From contig OZ023263.1 in the NCBI GenBank assembly GCA_964006375.1, positions 134,970,370 through 135,034,369 of the forward strand: a stretch of DNA of 64,000 nt, written 5' to 3'. Positions 1 through 12,600 of the stretch are shown in pieces. Position 1 is the stretch's first letter. Every line of letters begins with the position of its first letter. This DNA is from Tillus elongatus. Lineage: Eukaryota > Arthropoda > Insecta > Coleoptera > Cleridae. The notes beneath the pieces were generated by a model that was given only the letters and a program-made list of their open reading frames with translations, had not been told where the DNA came from and did no database searches. Position numbers and translations under genes: made by a program.

Positions 1-593
1 TTTCCCAGAAAATTTTGTGTTTTCTTTCTAAAAAAAATATATATCTCCGGAAGTAACAAAGTAAGGGCAACCAAATTTGGTACGCGTGTTTGTAATATAA
101 AGAGTGAACCTTGTACCAGAATTTAGGTCTCCAGCTTTAGCTTTAAATACAAGGATGTTATGGGCAGTTAAAGAAACAAATTTTGGAGTTTACCTCAAAA
201 CGTCACACTCGCAATTTGAAACGTCAAAATTGGCAATGTTTAGGCAAAGAACGTGAAACAAATCCGGATTGTAAAAAGAAAATGTTACAAGAACAGTGTT
301 CTGTGAACCCTTAAGATTTAGATTCAACCGTCATTGCCCTTTATTTTACTAAAATATTTACAGAAAATTCATTTCAAATAGACCCTTTTGCTGATGCTCT
401 GGCTGTCGGTTTAGTTAAGTTGATGCTTTCGCTGTAGGTTTAGTGAAGTTTATGGTTTAACGGTCTATAATATTTTTTAGCTAATTTTCGTAGAACCAAT
501 TCGTTAATGCATTTTTGCATTTTTTATCGAAATATGATGCGTTTGTAAGAAAAAAATCTGGGCGCAGTAAGTGCGTTTTGGTAGCGAATTTTC
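1..593. repeat. dispersed repeat X, first part
   Basis: AT-rich non-coding sequence that recurs elsewhere in the window. Positions 1-330 read like the reverse complement of about 21,230-21,520, sharing the segment with two 'acgtc...caaaat' blocks beside a 'ggcaaagaac' motif. Positions 380-600 read like 20,620-20,980 in the same orientation, sharing 'ctgatgct.tggctgt' and the block ending 'ggtagcgaattttc'. A third copy lies reversed at 39,150-39,612. No coding capacity was recognised. Probably a non-autonomous DNA element. Confidence 0.6.
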
Positions 594-1425
594 GGTAAAT
601 TTGCAGATTAGCTCCCGAACGCTTTACAAAAATTTGTTTTCAGAAACATGTCTAGGGTCCCCCTTGGATCTACAAACCACAAGAAAAATTTCTTGTTCAC
701 ATCCCCCAAGGAAGTTACGGGACCAGGAGTGAGTAGGGGTGCTGGGCAGGGTAGGTAATAAAAAGGAAATGAGTAGAAAATGCGAAGAAAACGGGCTTGA
801 AAGCTGTCTTTTTCACATCTTGATGCCATATCCCCCTTAAACCCTGCCCAGCACCCCTATTCCCCCAGATGCTGTAACTTCCTTGGCGGGTATGAACAAG
901 ACATTTTTTTTGTGATTTATGCAACGAGGGTGGTTGTATGCACGCAAGGGGGAAGTAAAATCCCTACGACGAAGCAGCAACCCCCCAATCCTGCCGCAAG
1001 TCGAACCAGGGTGGGTCTGCTTCGCCGTGGGCATTTTCCTTCCCCCTCGTGGGCATTTTCCTTCCCCCTCGTGTGCATACAACCACCCTCGTTGCATAAA
1101 CCACAGGAAAAACTTCTTGTTCATACCACCCCAAAGAAGTTACGTGACCTGGGGCGAATAGGGGTACTGTGCAGGGTGGGCAGGGTTTAATGGGTATATG
1201 GCTTCAAATAGACAGCTTTCAAGCAGTTTTCTTTGCATTTTCTGCTCGTATTTCCTTTTTACTACCTACCCCGCCCAGCACCTCTATTCACTTCCAGTCC
1301 CGTAACTTCCTTGGGGGTGTGAACAAGAAATGTTTCTTGTGGTTTAGGCATCCAGGTGGGGTCCTAGTAATGTTCCTGAAAACAATTTTTTGAAAAGCGT
1401 TCGGGAGCTAATCTGCAAATTTACC
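594..1425. mobile_element. foldback (hAT-like non-autonomous) element with 8-bp TSD
   Basis: The ends are inverted repeats beginning GGTAAATTTGCAGATTAGCT at 594 and, reversed, at 1425. The arms stay nearly complementary for about 350 bp each (594 to about 950, and about 1070 to 1425), so most of the element can fold on itself. It is flanked by a perfect 8-bp direct repeat GAATTTTC (586-593 and 1426-1433), the size typical of hAT transposition. It interrupts repeat X, whose sequence resumes with 'attaaatccttcaaat'. The open frames inside (e.g. 912-1190) are shadows of the inverted arms, and no transposase is present. Assignment to hAT rests only on the duplication length. Confidence 0.75.
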
Positions 1426-1433
1426 GAATTTTC

Positions 1434-1760
1434 ATTAAATCCTTCAAATTTCAATAATTGCTTAACGTAAGCTTTGTTGGTTAGGAAACCGACATTAAAG
1501 TTTATTTTCGGATTTTTTTTTGTATATTTTCAAACCATAATTTTGATAAAATATAGTACATTGTTTCTACTACATAGGCTATACCAGTAATCAGATTGAT
1601 GCCTGCTCGCATTTGCTATTAAAAACATTTTTATGGAAATTCACTTTCATAACACACTTGCTGCATCCAGACTTTTGAAAAATGTTTATATTTTTTCAAA
1701 CAAGACAGTTATTTCGATGAAATATGGTACATTGTTTCTACTATATAGGCAACCAAGTTT
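1434..1760. repeat. dispersed repeat X, continuation
   Basis: Resumes repeat X after the foldback insertion and parallels 20,975-21,180. Shared blocks include 'ggaaaccga.attaaagtttattttcgg' and 'atggtacattgtttctactatata'. Positions 1630-1675 carry a recurrent motif (about 40 bases, core 'ttgctgcatccag') that also occurs near 15,246, 16,540 and 39,415 and, reversed, near 39,150 and 20,940. From 1,760 to about 2,000 nothing was recognised. Confidence 0.5.
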
Positions 1761-2100
1761 GATGTCTGCTTTCATCAAAGAAAGACATTTGCTAAAAAAA
1801 AATAATGCACTATCTAATACTTTTTTTGACCACATATATAACAATTGTGCATCACGGAAAGTATAATGCGAAGTGGTTTTAAAAAAGTAGAAACTATGGC
1901 CCTATTTTGAATAACAGTAGTCAGTTTTACTCAGAACCTCAGAAACAAATGTTAATGAGTTGTGATTTGACATTAATGTGCTAAAATGTATAGCACACGT
2001 AATACTACAGAATCACGGGTTATGTCTAATAACCCGCCTTGCACCACACAGGGGGTTCTGATAGTGTGGACAGTATTGCCCCCATTCTCGTGGGAACAAC

Positions 2101-2852
2101 ATGAAGAAGATAAATTTAAATAAAACCAAAACCAAGGAGGCTCGAGGAGTGGCTTCGGCTACAGACTCGTGCCTTGAGTATATTCTGAAAACCGAGACGA
2201 GCCAGGGGGCGGCACCGTCCGCGGACTCTGGAGGTCTCACAACTGACGTAGATACGGGGGATAGCTTTGACCACAGACTTGTCCCCGACACACAAGCTGG
2301 AGGTTGGGTCCCACCGGAGGGCGGCGAGGTCCGCGGACTCTGGGCGCCCCTCCACCAGTGAGGACCCTACTGTAGGGGTAGAGGGACTGCCCCGGAAGTG
2401 CAAGCGTCTTTCCGGGGTGCAAAGAAAGAAGCTCCAGAGGGCGCAGAAAATAGCGACCGGCACGTGGACGGTCGAGACACCTGTAAAGGCGCAAAAGGGG
2501 AGTGCGAGTCAGAAGGGACCGCGCTCGGACTCTAGCACGCCAACTACAGACAGACGTCTCAAAAGGGCCAGGGCACCTGGAAAAGGCGCAAGAGGAGAGT
2601 GCGAGTGACAAGAGGCTGCGCTTGGGCTCTAGCACGCCTACTACAGACAGACGCCCCAAAAGGGCCAGGGCCGGAACACCGGCGCAGACTGGTTCATATA
2701 GGGAGGCTGCGGAGGGCCTCGGGATGGCGGTGATTGACAGACACCATCCTGAGCTCACGCTAGACCAGGGGAGGGCGGGATTCACTTCAGGAAGGGGAAG
2801 AGCCCGCCTCAGTTCCACCAGGCGCGCCTGGCGGGAGACATCCTCTGGATAA
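2101..2852 (+). pseudogene. LINE A ORF1 remnant
   Basis: Three overlapping open stretches in different frames (2101-2361, 2267-2608, 2502-2852) together resemble a Lys/Arg-rich LINE ORF1 product, including a segment rich in KKLQRAQ-type basic residues. No zinc knuckle was recognised. A direct duplication of about 115 bp (about 2,480-2,585 and 2,590-2,700, each with a 'tctagcacgcc.actacagacagacg' block) contributes to the frame changes. Position just upstream of the EN-RT frame supports ORF1. The product, if any, would be a nucleic-acid-binding chaperone in the retrotransposon RNP. Clearly degraded. Confidence 0.5.
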
Positions 2853-3217
2853 CCTGTGCCGGCCCGCAGTCGCGAGATTGGCTGTGGAAAACGATAGGGG
2901 GCCTTGGTCAGACTTGGGAGAGGGCAGACTTAACAGCCGTCGAGCCCAAGGAACTTCCAAAGAGACGCAAAGTCCTTGTATGGATCCCTGACACCGTCCC
3001 GCAGGAGACGGTGATCAGTAGACTGAAGATCCAGAACCCTGAACTGGGGACACAACACTGATCGGTTCTAAGCAGGAAGGCAGAGGAGAAAGAGCAGACT
3101 CTCGCCTTCTCGATCGACCAGGCGTTTTACAGATCCCTTGAAGGGACTTCCTTTAAGGCATTCTGGGGCCTGGGAGTGGTTAGCTTCCGCCCACTGGCGA
3201 AGCAACCGGTGGATGAT

Positions 3218-6200
3218 GGGACTTAGGTTCCTTCAGGTTAACCTCCAACACAGTAGGGCAGCCACGGCCGGATACTGATGGCTCTGAGGAACATGGATGT
3301 GGCCCTCATCCAGGAACTGTACCTATATAAAGGAGAGAGCCAGGAACTCGGCGGAGCTGCTGGAATGCTCATCTACAGCAGATCCAGTGAGAACCCGAGG
3401 GCGTGCAGTTTTGCCAGGGAATAGGGATAGATTCTGCCTTTAATGAATTTCTGTTCCAAGGATCTGGTAACAATCAAAATCCGATGTGGAGGAGCGGATG
3501 GGCCGAGGGACATTACTGTCGGATCGGCCTATCTGCCAGGGGACAGTACGGACCCTCGTCCACCCAAGGAATTGGAGCAGCTGATGGTGGGTAGCAGAGC
3601 AGCTGGGTGGCGAACGCGTACCATGAGTTGTGGGGAATCTCTGACACAAACTCCAGGGGTTTTTTGGTTGCTTTTACAATCCTTTATGAAATTGAATTTA
3701 GACATATTGAATAGAGGTCATAAACCGACCTTCGTCACAACACGGCATGATGAAGTTTTAGATCTGACAGTTTCCACCCAGTTTCTGGGTGACTTTGTTA
3801 AGAACTGGGCTGTGTTTGGGGAAGTGAGTATCTCAGACCACAGAGACATCCGGTTTGAAATCGCCAAAGTCGAAAGACAAACGGTATGGTACCGGGACCC
3901 TGGCAAGGTGGATTGGGAAGCCTACACGACAGACCTATCAGTGGAACTGTGGGGGGTTAAGACTATCATAGACAATACAATAGACCTCAAGATTGCGGTA
4001 GCCCAAGTGCGAGACGCAATCACCTCAGCCTATAACGCCAACTGCCCCTTGAAAATGAGCAATGTCCTGTGGTGGAACGAGGACCTCAGGCAAAGAAGGA
4101 CGCAGGTTCGTAAGCTGTTTAACACGGCCAAAAGGTCGGGAGCATGGGATGAATATAGACAGGCCCTAACGATCTATAACAAAAGACTGAGGGACGCCAA
4201 GAAGGAGTCGTGGAGGAGGCACTGTGTGGAAGTGGAGAACACGTCAGAGAGTGCTCGACTACACAAGATCCTGTCCAAGGGTACTCAGACCAACATAGGC
4301 TCCCTCAGAACATCCACTGGACGCTTTACAAGCTCGGGAGAGGAAACTATGGAAATTTTACTCCAGACTCACTTCCCCGGCTGTAACATAATAAACCAAT
4401 CACCTCCGGACTGGGAACACTCAGAAATAGAGGCGCCGTATAGGCGGGCATCTAGAGTAGACTGGACAGTCACTGAAGAGTTGGTTACTTGGAGCAAAAT
4501 CAGATGGGCCATTAACAGCTTAAAGCTATACAAACCTCCGGGATTTGATGGAATAATGCCCATCATGCTCCAACAGGGTATAGATATCCTGGCGCCGGTG
4601 CTACCCTCATTATGAGGGCCAGCCTGGCTCTCGGGTACATTCCAAGGGCATGGAGACTGGCCAGGGTTGTATTCATTCCTAAACCTGGGCGTCCAACAGA
4701 CCAGGCAAAGTCCCTGTGGCCAATAAGTCATTCTGTCTCCCTTTTTTTGTCCTCTCTCAGGGCTCGTCCACGTCTTTGCCGTCCGGATAGCACTGAAGCC
4801 TTTGGCTTATTGCGCATGCCCTTAGCCTTTTTACTCCACCCATTCCAAAATCACTGTGCCTTGAACTACTTTGCACAGCGATTGGTAGGGTGAAGTTTTA
4901 TATTGCTGTCTCCGGTCTAGACTGATCATAGATCAGTTGTCTTTTGCGGTCCAGAGCACTATACTCGCACAAAATGAGCTGGGCTGATTCCTCCCACTCG
5001 CCGCTAAGTCTGCATGCAAGGTGCCCCTCGAATTGCCCCATTTTATGCAGGTGTTTCATGACGGCCCTGTGTCCCATCAAAAGACCTGTTATGTTTCAGA
5101 GCTGTCATCTGCTAAAATTTAGCAGCTTCACAGCTCTCTTTGAACTGAGTTCGTCAATTACTGACTTCCCATGTCTGAGCCCTGTCTCCCTTGCTCTGGT
5201 GCCTAGTCGTGAACGGCCTGCTAGGGAGGCTCTCGGGAGGGGGTATGAGGCACAGGGCTATGCTGACGACATTGTCATCATAGTCCGAGGAAAGGTGACA
5301 CTGTCAGTGTAGAAGCGCATGCAGACAGCACTGAAAGTGGTGGAAAGGTGGGCGGTTGGTCAAGGGCTCTGGGTGAGCCCCGAGAAAGCAACAGTCGTGC
5401 CGTTTACGAGGAGGAGGAAGTGAGACAGCCACAGAACTCTCACTCTACACGGTAGGAGCGTTCCAATGGCCAGGGAGGTAAAATATCTTGGGGTCGTATT
5501 GGACCCTAAGCTAACCTGGAATGGTCACGTTGAAAAATACTGCGTAAGGCAGTCATGACCTTAGCTGTCATTAGGCAGCTATATGGAAAAACATGGGGAC
5601 TAAGACCTGGTATGGCCCACTGGCTGTACACAAGGGTGGTTAGACCATCGTTAACATACACAGCACTGGTCTGGTGGCCTAAGGTGACACAATCCAGTGC
5701 CAAACAAAAACTAGGCAATATCCAAAGGATCGCTTGCCTGGGCATCACAGGGGCCATGACTTCAACCCCAACAGCCGCCATGGAGGTGTTGCCGGATCTG
5801 CCCCCACCCCCTACACTTAGTTATTATAGGGGGGAGGCCAAGCCAGGACTATACAGACTAGCCTGTAATGGTAGACTGAAGATCAACCCAGGTTTCAGGG
5901 GTCACTGCAAAATTCAGGATATCATGAAGGAGCCCATGCTTGAAATGAGGTCAGACTTCACGAGCCCGCGAACCTGCAGGGAAAACAATTTTACAGTGTA
6001 AATCGTCCGACCGCGCGGCATGGCGGGAGGAGACGCCGGGCACTTCACGGGATGCACTCGTCTGGTTCACGGACGAATCCGGCGGGTAGCATGGGACAGG
6101 AGCAGGTGTTCATTTGGAAGAACCGAGGGTAAGTCATAGCATTTCCCTTGGAGCTGATGCAACAGTCTTTCAGGCCAAAATGTATGCCATCCTGCACTGT

Positions 6201-6273
6201 GTGTGGGAGAACAAGAGGAGGGGCTACGCCAACAAGCGGATCCACATAGCCACAGAAAGCCAGGCAGCCCTTT
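3218..6273 (+). pseudogene. LINE A ORF2 remnant (endonuclease, reverse transcriptase)
   Basis: Starts at an ATG followed by a sequence equivalent to the GLRFLQVNLQHSRA start of copy B. The endonuclease part (about 3,220-3,900) retains an SDH-type motif (S-D-H-R). The longest intact stretch, 3,443-4,615, covers the endonuclease end and RT start. RT palm sequence is then broken by a deletion and an antisense insertion at 4,744-5,184. The YADDIVII active-site block follows at about 5,260-5,285, and RT thumb sequence at 5,555-6,001. The first part of RNase H is at about 6,050-6,270. Many frameshifts and stops make it inactive. Confidence 0.8.
4744..5184 (-). mobile_element. antisense 5'-truncated fragment of the same LINE family
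   Basis: Reading from the minus strand, this is the last ~440 bp of the I/R1-type LINE: the end of RNase H, a CCHC-like stretch, and the conserved 3' end (plus strand 'cagggctcgtccacgtctttgccg'). It ends in a poly(T) tract at 4,742-4,748, i.e. a poly(A) tail on the minus strand. It is flanked by TCTCCCTT at 4,736-4,743 and 5,185-5,192, which fits a target-site duplication. It sits inside the RT domain of copy A, so the family has inserted into itself. Confidence 0.75.
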
Positions 6274-6378
6274 TAATAATAATAATAATAATAATAATTT
6301 ATTAACGGTCTGAGCCAATTTACAGATTAATTTACAACCAAAAATCAAATTAACTATAAACAAGCTAATAATATAAAC

Positions 6379-9202
6379 CTAAAAAATATTTTCTAACACA
6401 CTTTTAAATTCAGCAAGGCTTACAAAAAAAATATCAGTTTTTTCACAATATTTGTTAGCATTTCTACAGATTCTTGGAACTGCAGAATGAAAAGTATAAT
6501 TAACACGATAGAAACTCTCATTAAATAGACCATGGTGTCTTAAGGTTCTGGATGGAACACTAAGCTTAATCATAGCTAGTAAGTCAGGAGAATCTACAAC
6601 ACCATTCAGCAATTTATATAAAAAGCAAAGGTCAAAATGAACCCTTCGTTGTTCGAGAGTAATCAAATTTAATTGAGTATAAAGTTGTAAGTAGTCAATT
6701 TGGTCAGTTACGATACCCATCTTTATGCCACAAACCTAAGAAATCTTTTTTGGACTCTTTCAAGTAGATCTTTATGTATCTGATAGAATGGTGACCAAAC
6801 AATGCTGCTGTATTCAAGCACAGATCTGACATATGCACAGTACACAGATTTTAAACAGTTTACATCGGGAAGTCTGCCAATGTTCTTTTCAAAAATCCCA
6901 ACATTTTCAAGGATTTATTTGTAATTAATTCAATATGCTTACCAAATGTCAAATCACTACTAAAGTACACTCCCAGATCTCTTATTTGATCAACCTTTTT
7001 TAAGACAGTATCTTCCATTTTATAATCAAAATTTGAAATATTTTTCGATCTAGAAAATTGTATACAGCAGCATTTACTCTTATTTAACAACATATTATTA
7101 TTCCTACACCACTGGATCAAATTATCTATATCTGCCTGTAATTTCAAATTATCTTCAGGAGTTTTAATCTCAACAAACATCTTCAGATCGTCTGCATATA
7201 AAAGTGTATCTGCATATTCAAAGCAGCGAGTCACATCATCCACAAATATGTTAAAGAGCAATGGTGAGAGATGCCCGCCCTGTGGCACACCCGAAGTCAC
7301 ATCGATCTCTTTAGATAGATAATTTTTTATTTTAACTATTTGTTTTCTATTAGACAAGAAGTCCCCAAACCAAGCCAACAAATTTCCAAAAATTCCAAAT
7401 TTTTGCAGCTTTATCAATAAGATTCGGTGATCTATCTTATCAAAAGCCTTTGAAAAATCGGTATATATCACATCGAGTTGACCTCTCTCCTCAAGGACCC
7501 GAGACAGGTAATGTTCATATATTAGTAAGTTTGTAACAGTGGATCTACCTTTAACGAAACCGTGTTGCTTTAAAGTTAACTGTCTTTCAACAAACGGTCT
7601 TAGTTTATTCATTACAATATTTTCAAATATCTTAGGAATTAAACTATTCTTTATTATAGATCTGTAGTTTTTTATATCAGATATGTCACCCTCTTTATGG
7701 AGTGGATCCAAGAACGATATCTTCCAAGCATTTGGGAAAACACCCAACTGTAGTGACAAATTAAAGATCTTAGCAAGAATATCCGATAAGATACATTTAC
7801 ATTGCTTTAAAAAGCTTACAGGAATCAAATCTGGACCAGCACCTAAGTTATTATCAAGCTGCGCAATGGCATCAAACACTTCCATTATTTCTATCCTCAT
7901 TACACCCATGATCGCATTATGAGAGAACTCTTCACTACAATCTACAGAAACACTATTGTTATAATTGTTATAAACTGACCCAAAAAAATCTGAGAATGAG
8001 TCAACAATTTTATCTACATCATCTATCTGTGTGTCATATTTCATTACTTTAGGAATACCGAATTTGTTTTGCTTTGATCTAACATATCTCCAAAAACTCT
8101 TACTATCTATCTTTATGGCTGTTTGAATATTATTTATATAGTCATTATAACAAATCTTAGAAACATTTTTACACTGTTCTCTTAATCTACTAAAAATACT
8201 ATAATGATATTGAGAGTTGCTAATTTTATAATTTTTGTGTGCTATTTTTTTTTCAATAACAAGTTGTCTCAAGTCTGCGGAAAACCAGTGTGGAAACTTT
8301 CTATTTCTAGTTCTACATTTGGGAACAAACAAATCAATGGCTACAAAGAGAACATCATAAAAACGATCCATCATTACATTGAGGTTTTCAGAATCTAACA
8401 AACTATCCCAATTAACATTAGATAAACAATAATTGATGCCAATGAAATCTGCCCTATCAAAATTATAATATATATAGTCATAGTCTATCAAATCAAGATT
8501 TTTTCTACAGACATCTAGGTTTATCTCTAGCGCAGGATGATACTTGTCCAATTTCAGAAATGGTTCAGCAACTGATACATTGAACCTCACCATATTAGAA
8601 AAAACTAAGTCCAAATAGTCTCCAAAAATATTACTAATAGAGTTAATCTGATACAGTCCCCAGTAAGCAGCTACGTCCGATAGAATCTTACATTTCTGAG
8701 ACACATGCCCAACTGCCATTGATCCATATTCATCGTTTAACCAATTTACTCCAGGAAGGTTGAAGTCTCCAGCCATTAAAACATAGTCATAATTAACTAA
8801 ACTCAGAACATCTTCCACACTTGAGACATATTTTTCGTATATTTCAACCGATGAATCAGGAGGAATATAAACAAGACTTATCAAAATCCTTAATGAATCT
8901 CATGAAATCAAAACCATTTTGTGTTCGATAGTTTCTTCATTAAGAGACAGTTCTACAGATGGAATTGATGATTTCACAGCTATTAAAACACCCCCTAGAT
9001 ACCTATGTACACTAGTATTTTTACTTCTATCACATCTATACACTAAAAAATCGTCTAATCCTAATTCACTATCAAAAAAATTTTCATTAAGTCCAGACTC
9101 TGTAAAGAGAATCAGATCATACTCCGATTTCTCCGTAGCCAGTAAAAGATCTCTTAGTTTCGTCCTCAGTCCACGTACATTTTGATAATATAATTTTATC
9201 AC
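6379..9202 (-). pseudogene. LINE C ORF2 (endonuclease / reverse transcriptase)
   Basis: Endonuclease begins near 9,202 with the block IKLYYQNVRGLRTKL, and AGDFNLPGVNW follows downstream. RT motifs include GAGPDLIPVSFLK, TDFSKAFDKIDH, SGVPQGGHLSPLLFNIFVDD and the catalytic LLYADDLKMF. One in-frame TGA at 8,900-8,902 divides endonuclease from the long RT frame (6,860-8,884), which is in the same frame. Two frameshifts (near 6,862 and 6,730) separate the C-terminal part (6,379-6,720). ORF1's TGA stop overlaps the GTG at the start of the ORF2 reading. Encodes the nicking endonuclease and RT for target-primed reverse transcription. Inactive as read. Confidence 0.85.
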
Positions 9203-9698
9203 TGATGAGGGATCATTTGAGTAAACTCTTGCCGGTTTTTTTCCATATCCACTCTTTGTGCTCTATTTTCCTCACCAACTCCCATCGGTCTACCTTCCCT
9301 GAATACTCTGACAGCAACACCTTCACACCATTTGTCAGGATTCAGCAGCATTTCAAGACAAGGCTTGGTAGTAGAAACTTTGAATGAACTATAGATTGTT
9401 GGATATCTCGAAGAAAGTTTCTCTATCTCAGTGGTCAGCTGAAAATTATTCTTTACGTAGTTACTCAACTCTTCTTCAGTTGTCTCTGGATCGAGTAGAG
9501 TAACGTGTATTGCCACTTTTTGATTAGTTGGATTTCGTTTTGGTGCTGTTCTCAGAAATTGATCTTCTGATTGAGTATTTCCAGTACCGATAATAATCTT
9601 AGCAAAATTTCGTTTCTGATAATTTTTTTCTGTGACTTTTCGATGTCCATCAGTAGAATTAGTTTGTTCTACTGTTTTTGTACTATTGCTTATAATTG
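9199..9698 (-). pseudogene. LINE C ORF1, C-terminal half
   Basis: Encodes the C-terminal part of ORF1, including the block PTIYSSFKVST and a following 'PDKWCEGVAVRVF' segment. This block is seen in ORF1 proteins of CR1/Jockey-like LINEs and again in LINE E here. It ends at TGA 9,199-9,201, overlapping the ORF2 reading. At 9,698 it is cut by copy B. The frame resumes at 13,613 once one copy of the 14-bp target duplication is removed, so ORF1 was intact across this point before the insertion. Confidence 0.75.
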
Positions 9699-12600
9699 GG
9701 GTTAAGGAGTCGCGGTCCAAAGGACTCCAGGGGGCAAGCTGAGGAAGTGGAAATAACAACATAAACTCCCGATGAAGCTTTCCCCAAGACCGTCATGCGC
9801 GGTAAAAATCCGCATCCTGCAGGAAGGAACCTCCTTCAAGGCATTCTGGGGCATGGGAAGGGTTAGCTTCCGCCCACTGGGGAAGCAACTAAGGGTTAAT
9901 GGGACTTAGGTTCCTTCAGGTCAACCTCCAACACAGTAGGGCAGCCACGGCCGGACTACTAATGGCTCTGAGGAACACGGATGTGGCCCTCATCCAGGAA
10001 CCGTGCTCCTATAAAGGAGAGATCAAGGGACTCGGCGGAGCTACTGGAAAGCTCATCTACAGCAGATCCAGCGAGAACCCGAGGGCCTGCATTTTTGTCA
10101 GGGAAGGGATAGAGTTTCTCCCTCTAATGAATTTCTGTTCCAGGGACCTGGCAACGATCAAAATCCGATGTGGAGGAGCGGATGGGCTGAGGGACATTAC
10201 TGTCGCGTCAACCTATCTGCCAGGGGACAGCACGGACCCTCCTCCACCCAACGAATTTGAGCAGCTGATGGTGGGTAGCACAGCAGGTGGATGGCAGACC
10301 ATCATCGGCATGGATGCGAATGCCCACCATGAGTTGTGGGGTAGCTCGGACACAAACTCTAGGGGTGAGGCACTTTTACAATTCTTTATGAAATTTAATT
10401 TAGACATATTGAATAGAGGTAATAAACCGACCTTCGTCACAACACGGCGTGAGGAAGTTTTAGATCTAACAGTTTCCACCCAGTTTCTGGGTGACTTTGT
10501 TAAAAGCTGGGCTGTGTCTGGGGAAGTGAGTAGCTCAGACCACAGATACATCCGGTTTGAAATCGCCAAAGTCGAAAGAGAAACGGTATGGTACCGGGAC
10601 CCCCGCAAGGCGGACTGGGAAGCCTACAGGGCAGACCTGGCTGTGGAACTGCGGGGGGTTAAGAGTACCATAAAAAATTCAATAGACCTCGATATTGCAG
10701 CAGTCCAATTGCGAGACGCAATTACCTCGGCCTATAACGCCAACTGCCCCCTGAAAATGAGGGTGTCCACCAGGAACGTCCTGTGGTGGAACGAGGACCT
10801 CAGGCAAAGGAGGACGCAGGTTCGTAAGCTGTTTAACGCGGCCAAAAGGTCGGGAGCATGGGATGAATATAGACAGGCCCTATCGACCTATAACAAAAGA
10901 CTGAGGGACGCCAAGAAGGAGTCGTGGAGGAGGCACTGCGAAGAAGTGGAAAACACGTCCGAGAGTGCTCGACTACACAAGATCCTGTCTAAGGGCCCTC
11001 AGACTAACATAGGCTCCCTTAGAACACCCACGGGAGGCTTTACAAGCTCGGGGGAGGAAACTATGGAAATTTTACTCCAGACGCACTTCCCCGGCTGTAA
11101 CATAATAAACCAATCACCTCCGGACTGGGAACACTCAGAAATAGAGGCGCCTTATAGGCGGGCATCTAGAGTAGACTGGACAGTCGCTAAAGAGGTGGTT
11201 ACCTGGAGCAAAATCAGATGGGCCATTAACAGCTTTAAGCCATACAAATCGCCGGGATTTGATGGAATAATGCCCATCATGCTCCAACAGAGGATAGATA
11301 TACTGGCGCCGGTGCTTACCCTCATTATGAGGGCCAGCCTGGCTCTGGGGTACATTCCGAGGGCATGGAGACTGGCCAGGGTTGTATTTATTCCTAAACC
11401 TGGGCGTCCAACAGACCAGGAAAAGTCCCTGAGGCCAATAAGTCTCATGTCCTTCTTGCTGAAAACAGTGGGAAAAACTGCTCGACCGGCACATTAGGGG
11501 CGGTGTACTGGAAGCATATCCTCTACACTGCGGACAATATGCATACAGAGCAGGATTCTCAACAGAAACAGCACTGCACCAACTGGTGCTGATACTGGAG
11601 AATACGCTGGAGAACAAGGAGGTGGCGCTGGGGGCCTTCCTAGACATAGAGGAGGCCTTTAGCAACACCTCGTTCGGATCGGTTCTGGCAGCTGCCCGGG
11701 AGCATGGAATAGAGGAGACCTGCTGCAGGTGGATCGGTTCCATGCTCAGGGACAGGGCGGTGTTCACCTCACTCGCGGGAGGGACTCTGCTGGCGGGGTG
11801 TCCGCAGGGGAGCGTTCTGTCTCCCTTGCTCTGGTGTCTAGTCGTGGACGACCTGCTGGGGAGGCTCTCGGGAGGGGGGTATGAGGTACAGGGCTATGCG
11901 GACGACATTGTCATCATAGTCCGAGGAGTCACACAGGCAGTGTGGGAGCGTATGCAGACTGCACTGAAAGTGGTGGAAGGGTGGACGGTTGATCAAGGGC
12001 TCGGGGTGAGCCCCGAGAAAGCAACCGTCGTGCCGTTTACGAGGAGGAGGAAGTGTGAAAGCCACAGAACTCTCACTCTATACGGTAGGAGCGTTCCAAT
12101 CGCCAGGGAGGTAAAATATCTTGGGGTCGTATTGGACTCTAAGCTAACCTGGAATGGTCACATTGGAAAAATACTGCGTAAGGCAGTCATGACCTTAGCC
12201 GTCACTAGGCGGCTATATGGAAAAACGTGGGGACTAAGACCTAGTATGGCCCACTGGCTGTACACAAGGGTGGTCAGACCATCGTTAACATATGCGGCAC
12301 TGGTCTGGTGGCCTAAGGTGACACAATCCAGTGCCAAACAAAAACTAGGCAAGATCCAAAGGATGCCTTGCCTAGGCATCACAGGGGCCATGTCTTCAAC
12401 CCCAACAGCCGCCATGGAGGTGTTGCTGGATCTACCCCCCCTACACTTGGTTATTATGGGAGAGGCCAGGCTAGGACTATACAGACTAGCCTGCAATGGT
12501 AGACTGAAGATCAACCCAGGCTTCAGGGGCCACTGCAAAATTCAGGAGATCGTGAAGGAGCCCATGCTTGAAATGAGGTCAGACTTCGCGAGCCCGCGAA

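Larger units (their letters stand above)
2020..6273 (+). mobile_element. I/R1-type LINE copy A, 5' part (interrupted)
   Basis: This non-LTR retrotransposon is closely related to copy B (9,699-13,612). It has a GC-rich ORF1 region, then endonuclease, reverse transcriptase and the start of RNase H. The reading frame is broken many times. At 6,273 the RNase H sequence stops at 'aggcagccctt', and an (AAT)n tract begins that belongs to the 3' tail of antisense LINE C. The element resumes near 14,399 with 'aaggccctaagtagccca', which is continuous in copy B at 12,890-12,910. About 370 bp present in copy B (near 11,448-11,815) are missing here at 4,729. The 5' boundary is approximate; no target duplication was found. 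Confidence 0.8.

Noticed and set aside
837..1393. Several overlapping frames in the first foldback element
   Set aside because: They occur in both arms as mirror images; no transposase motif.
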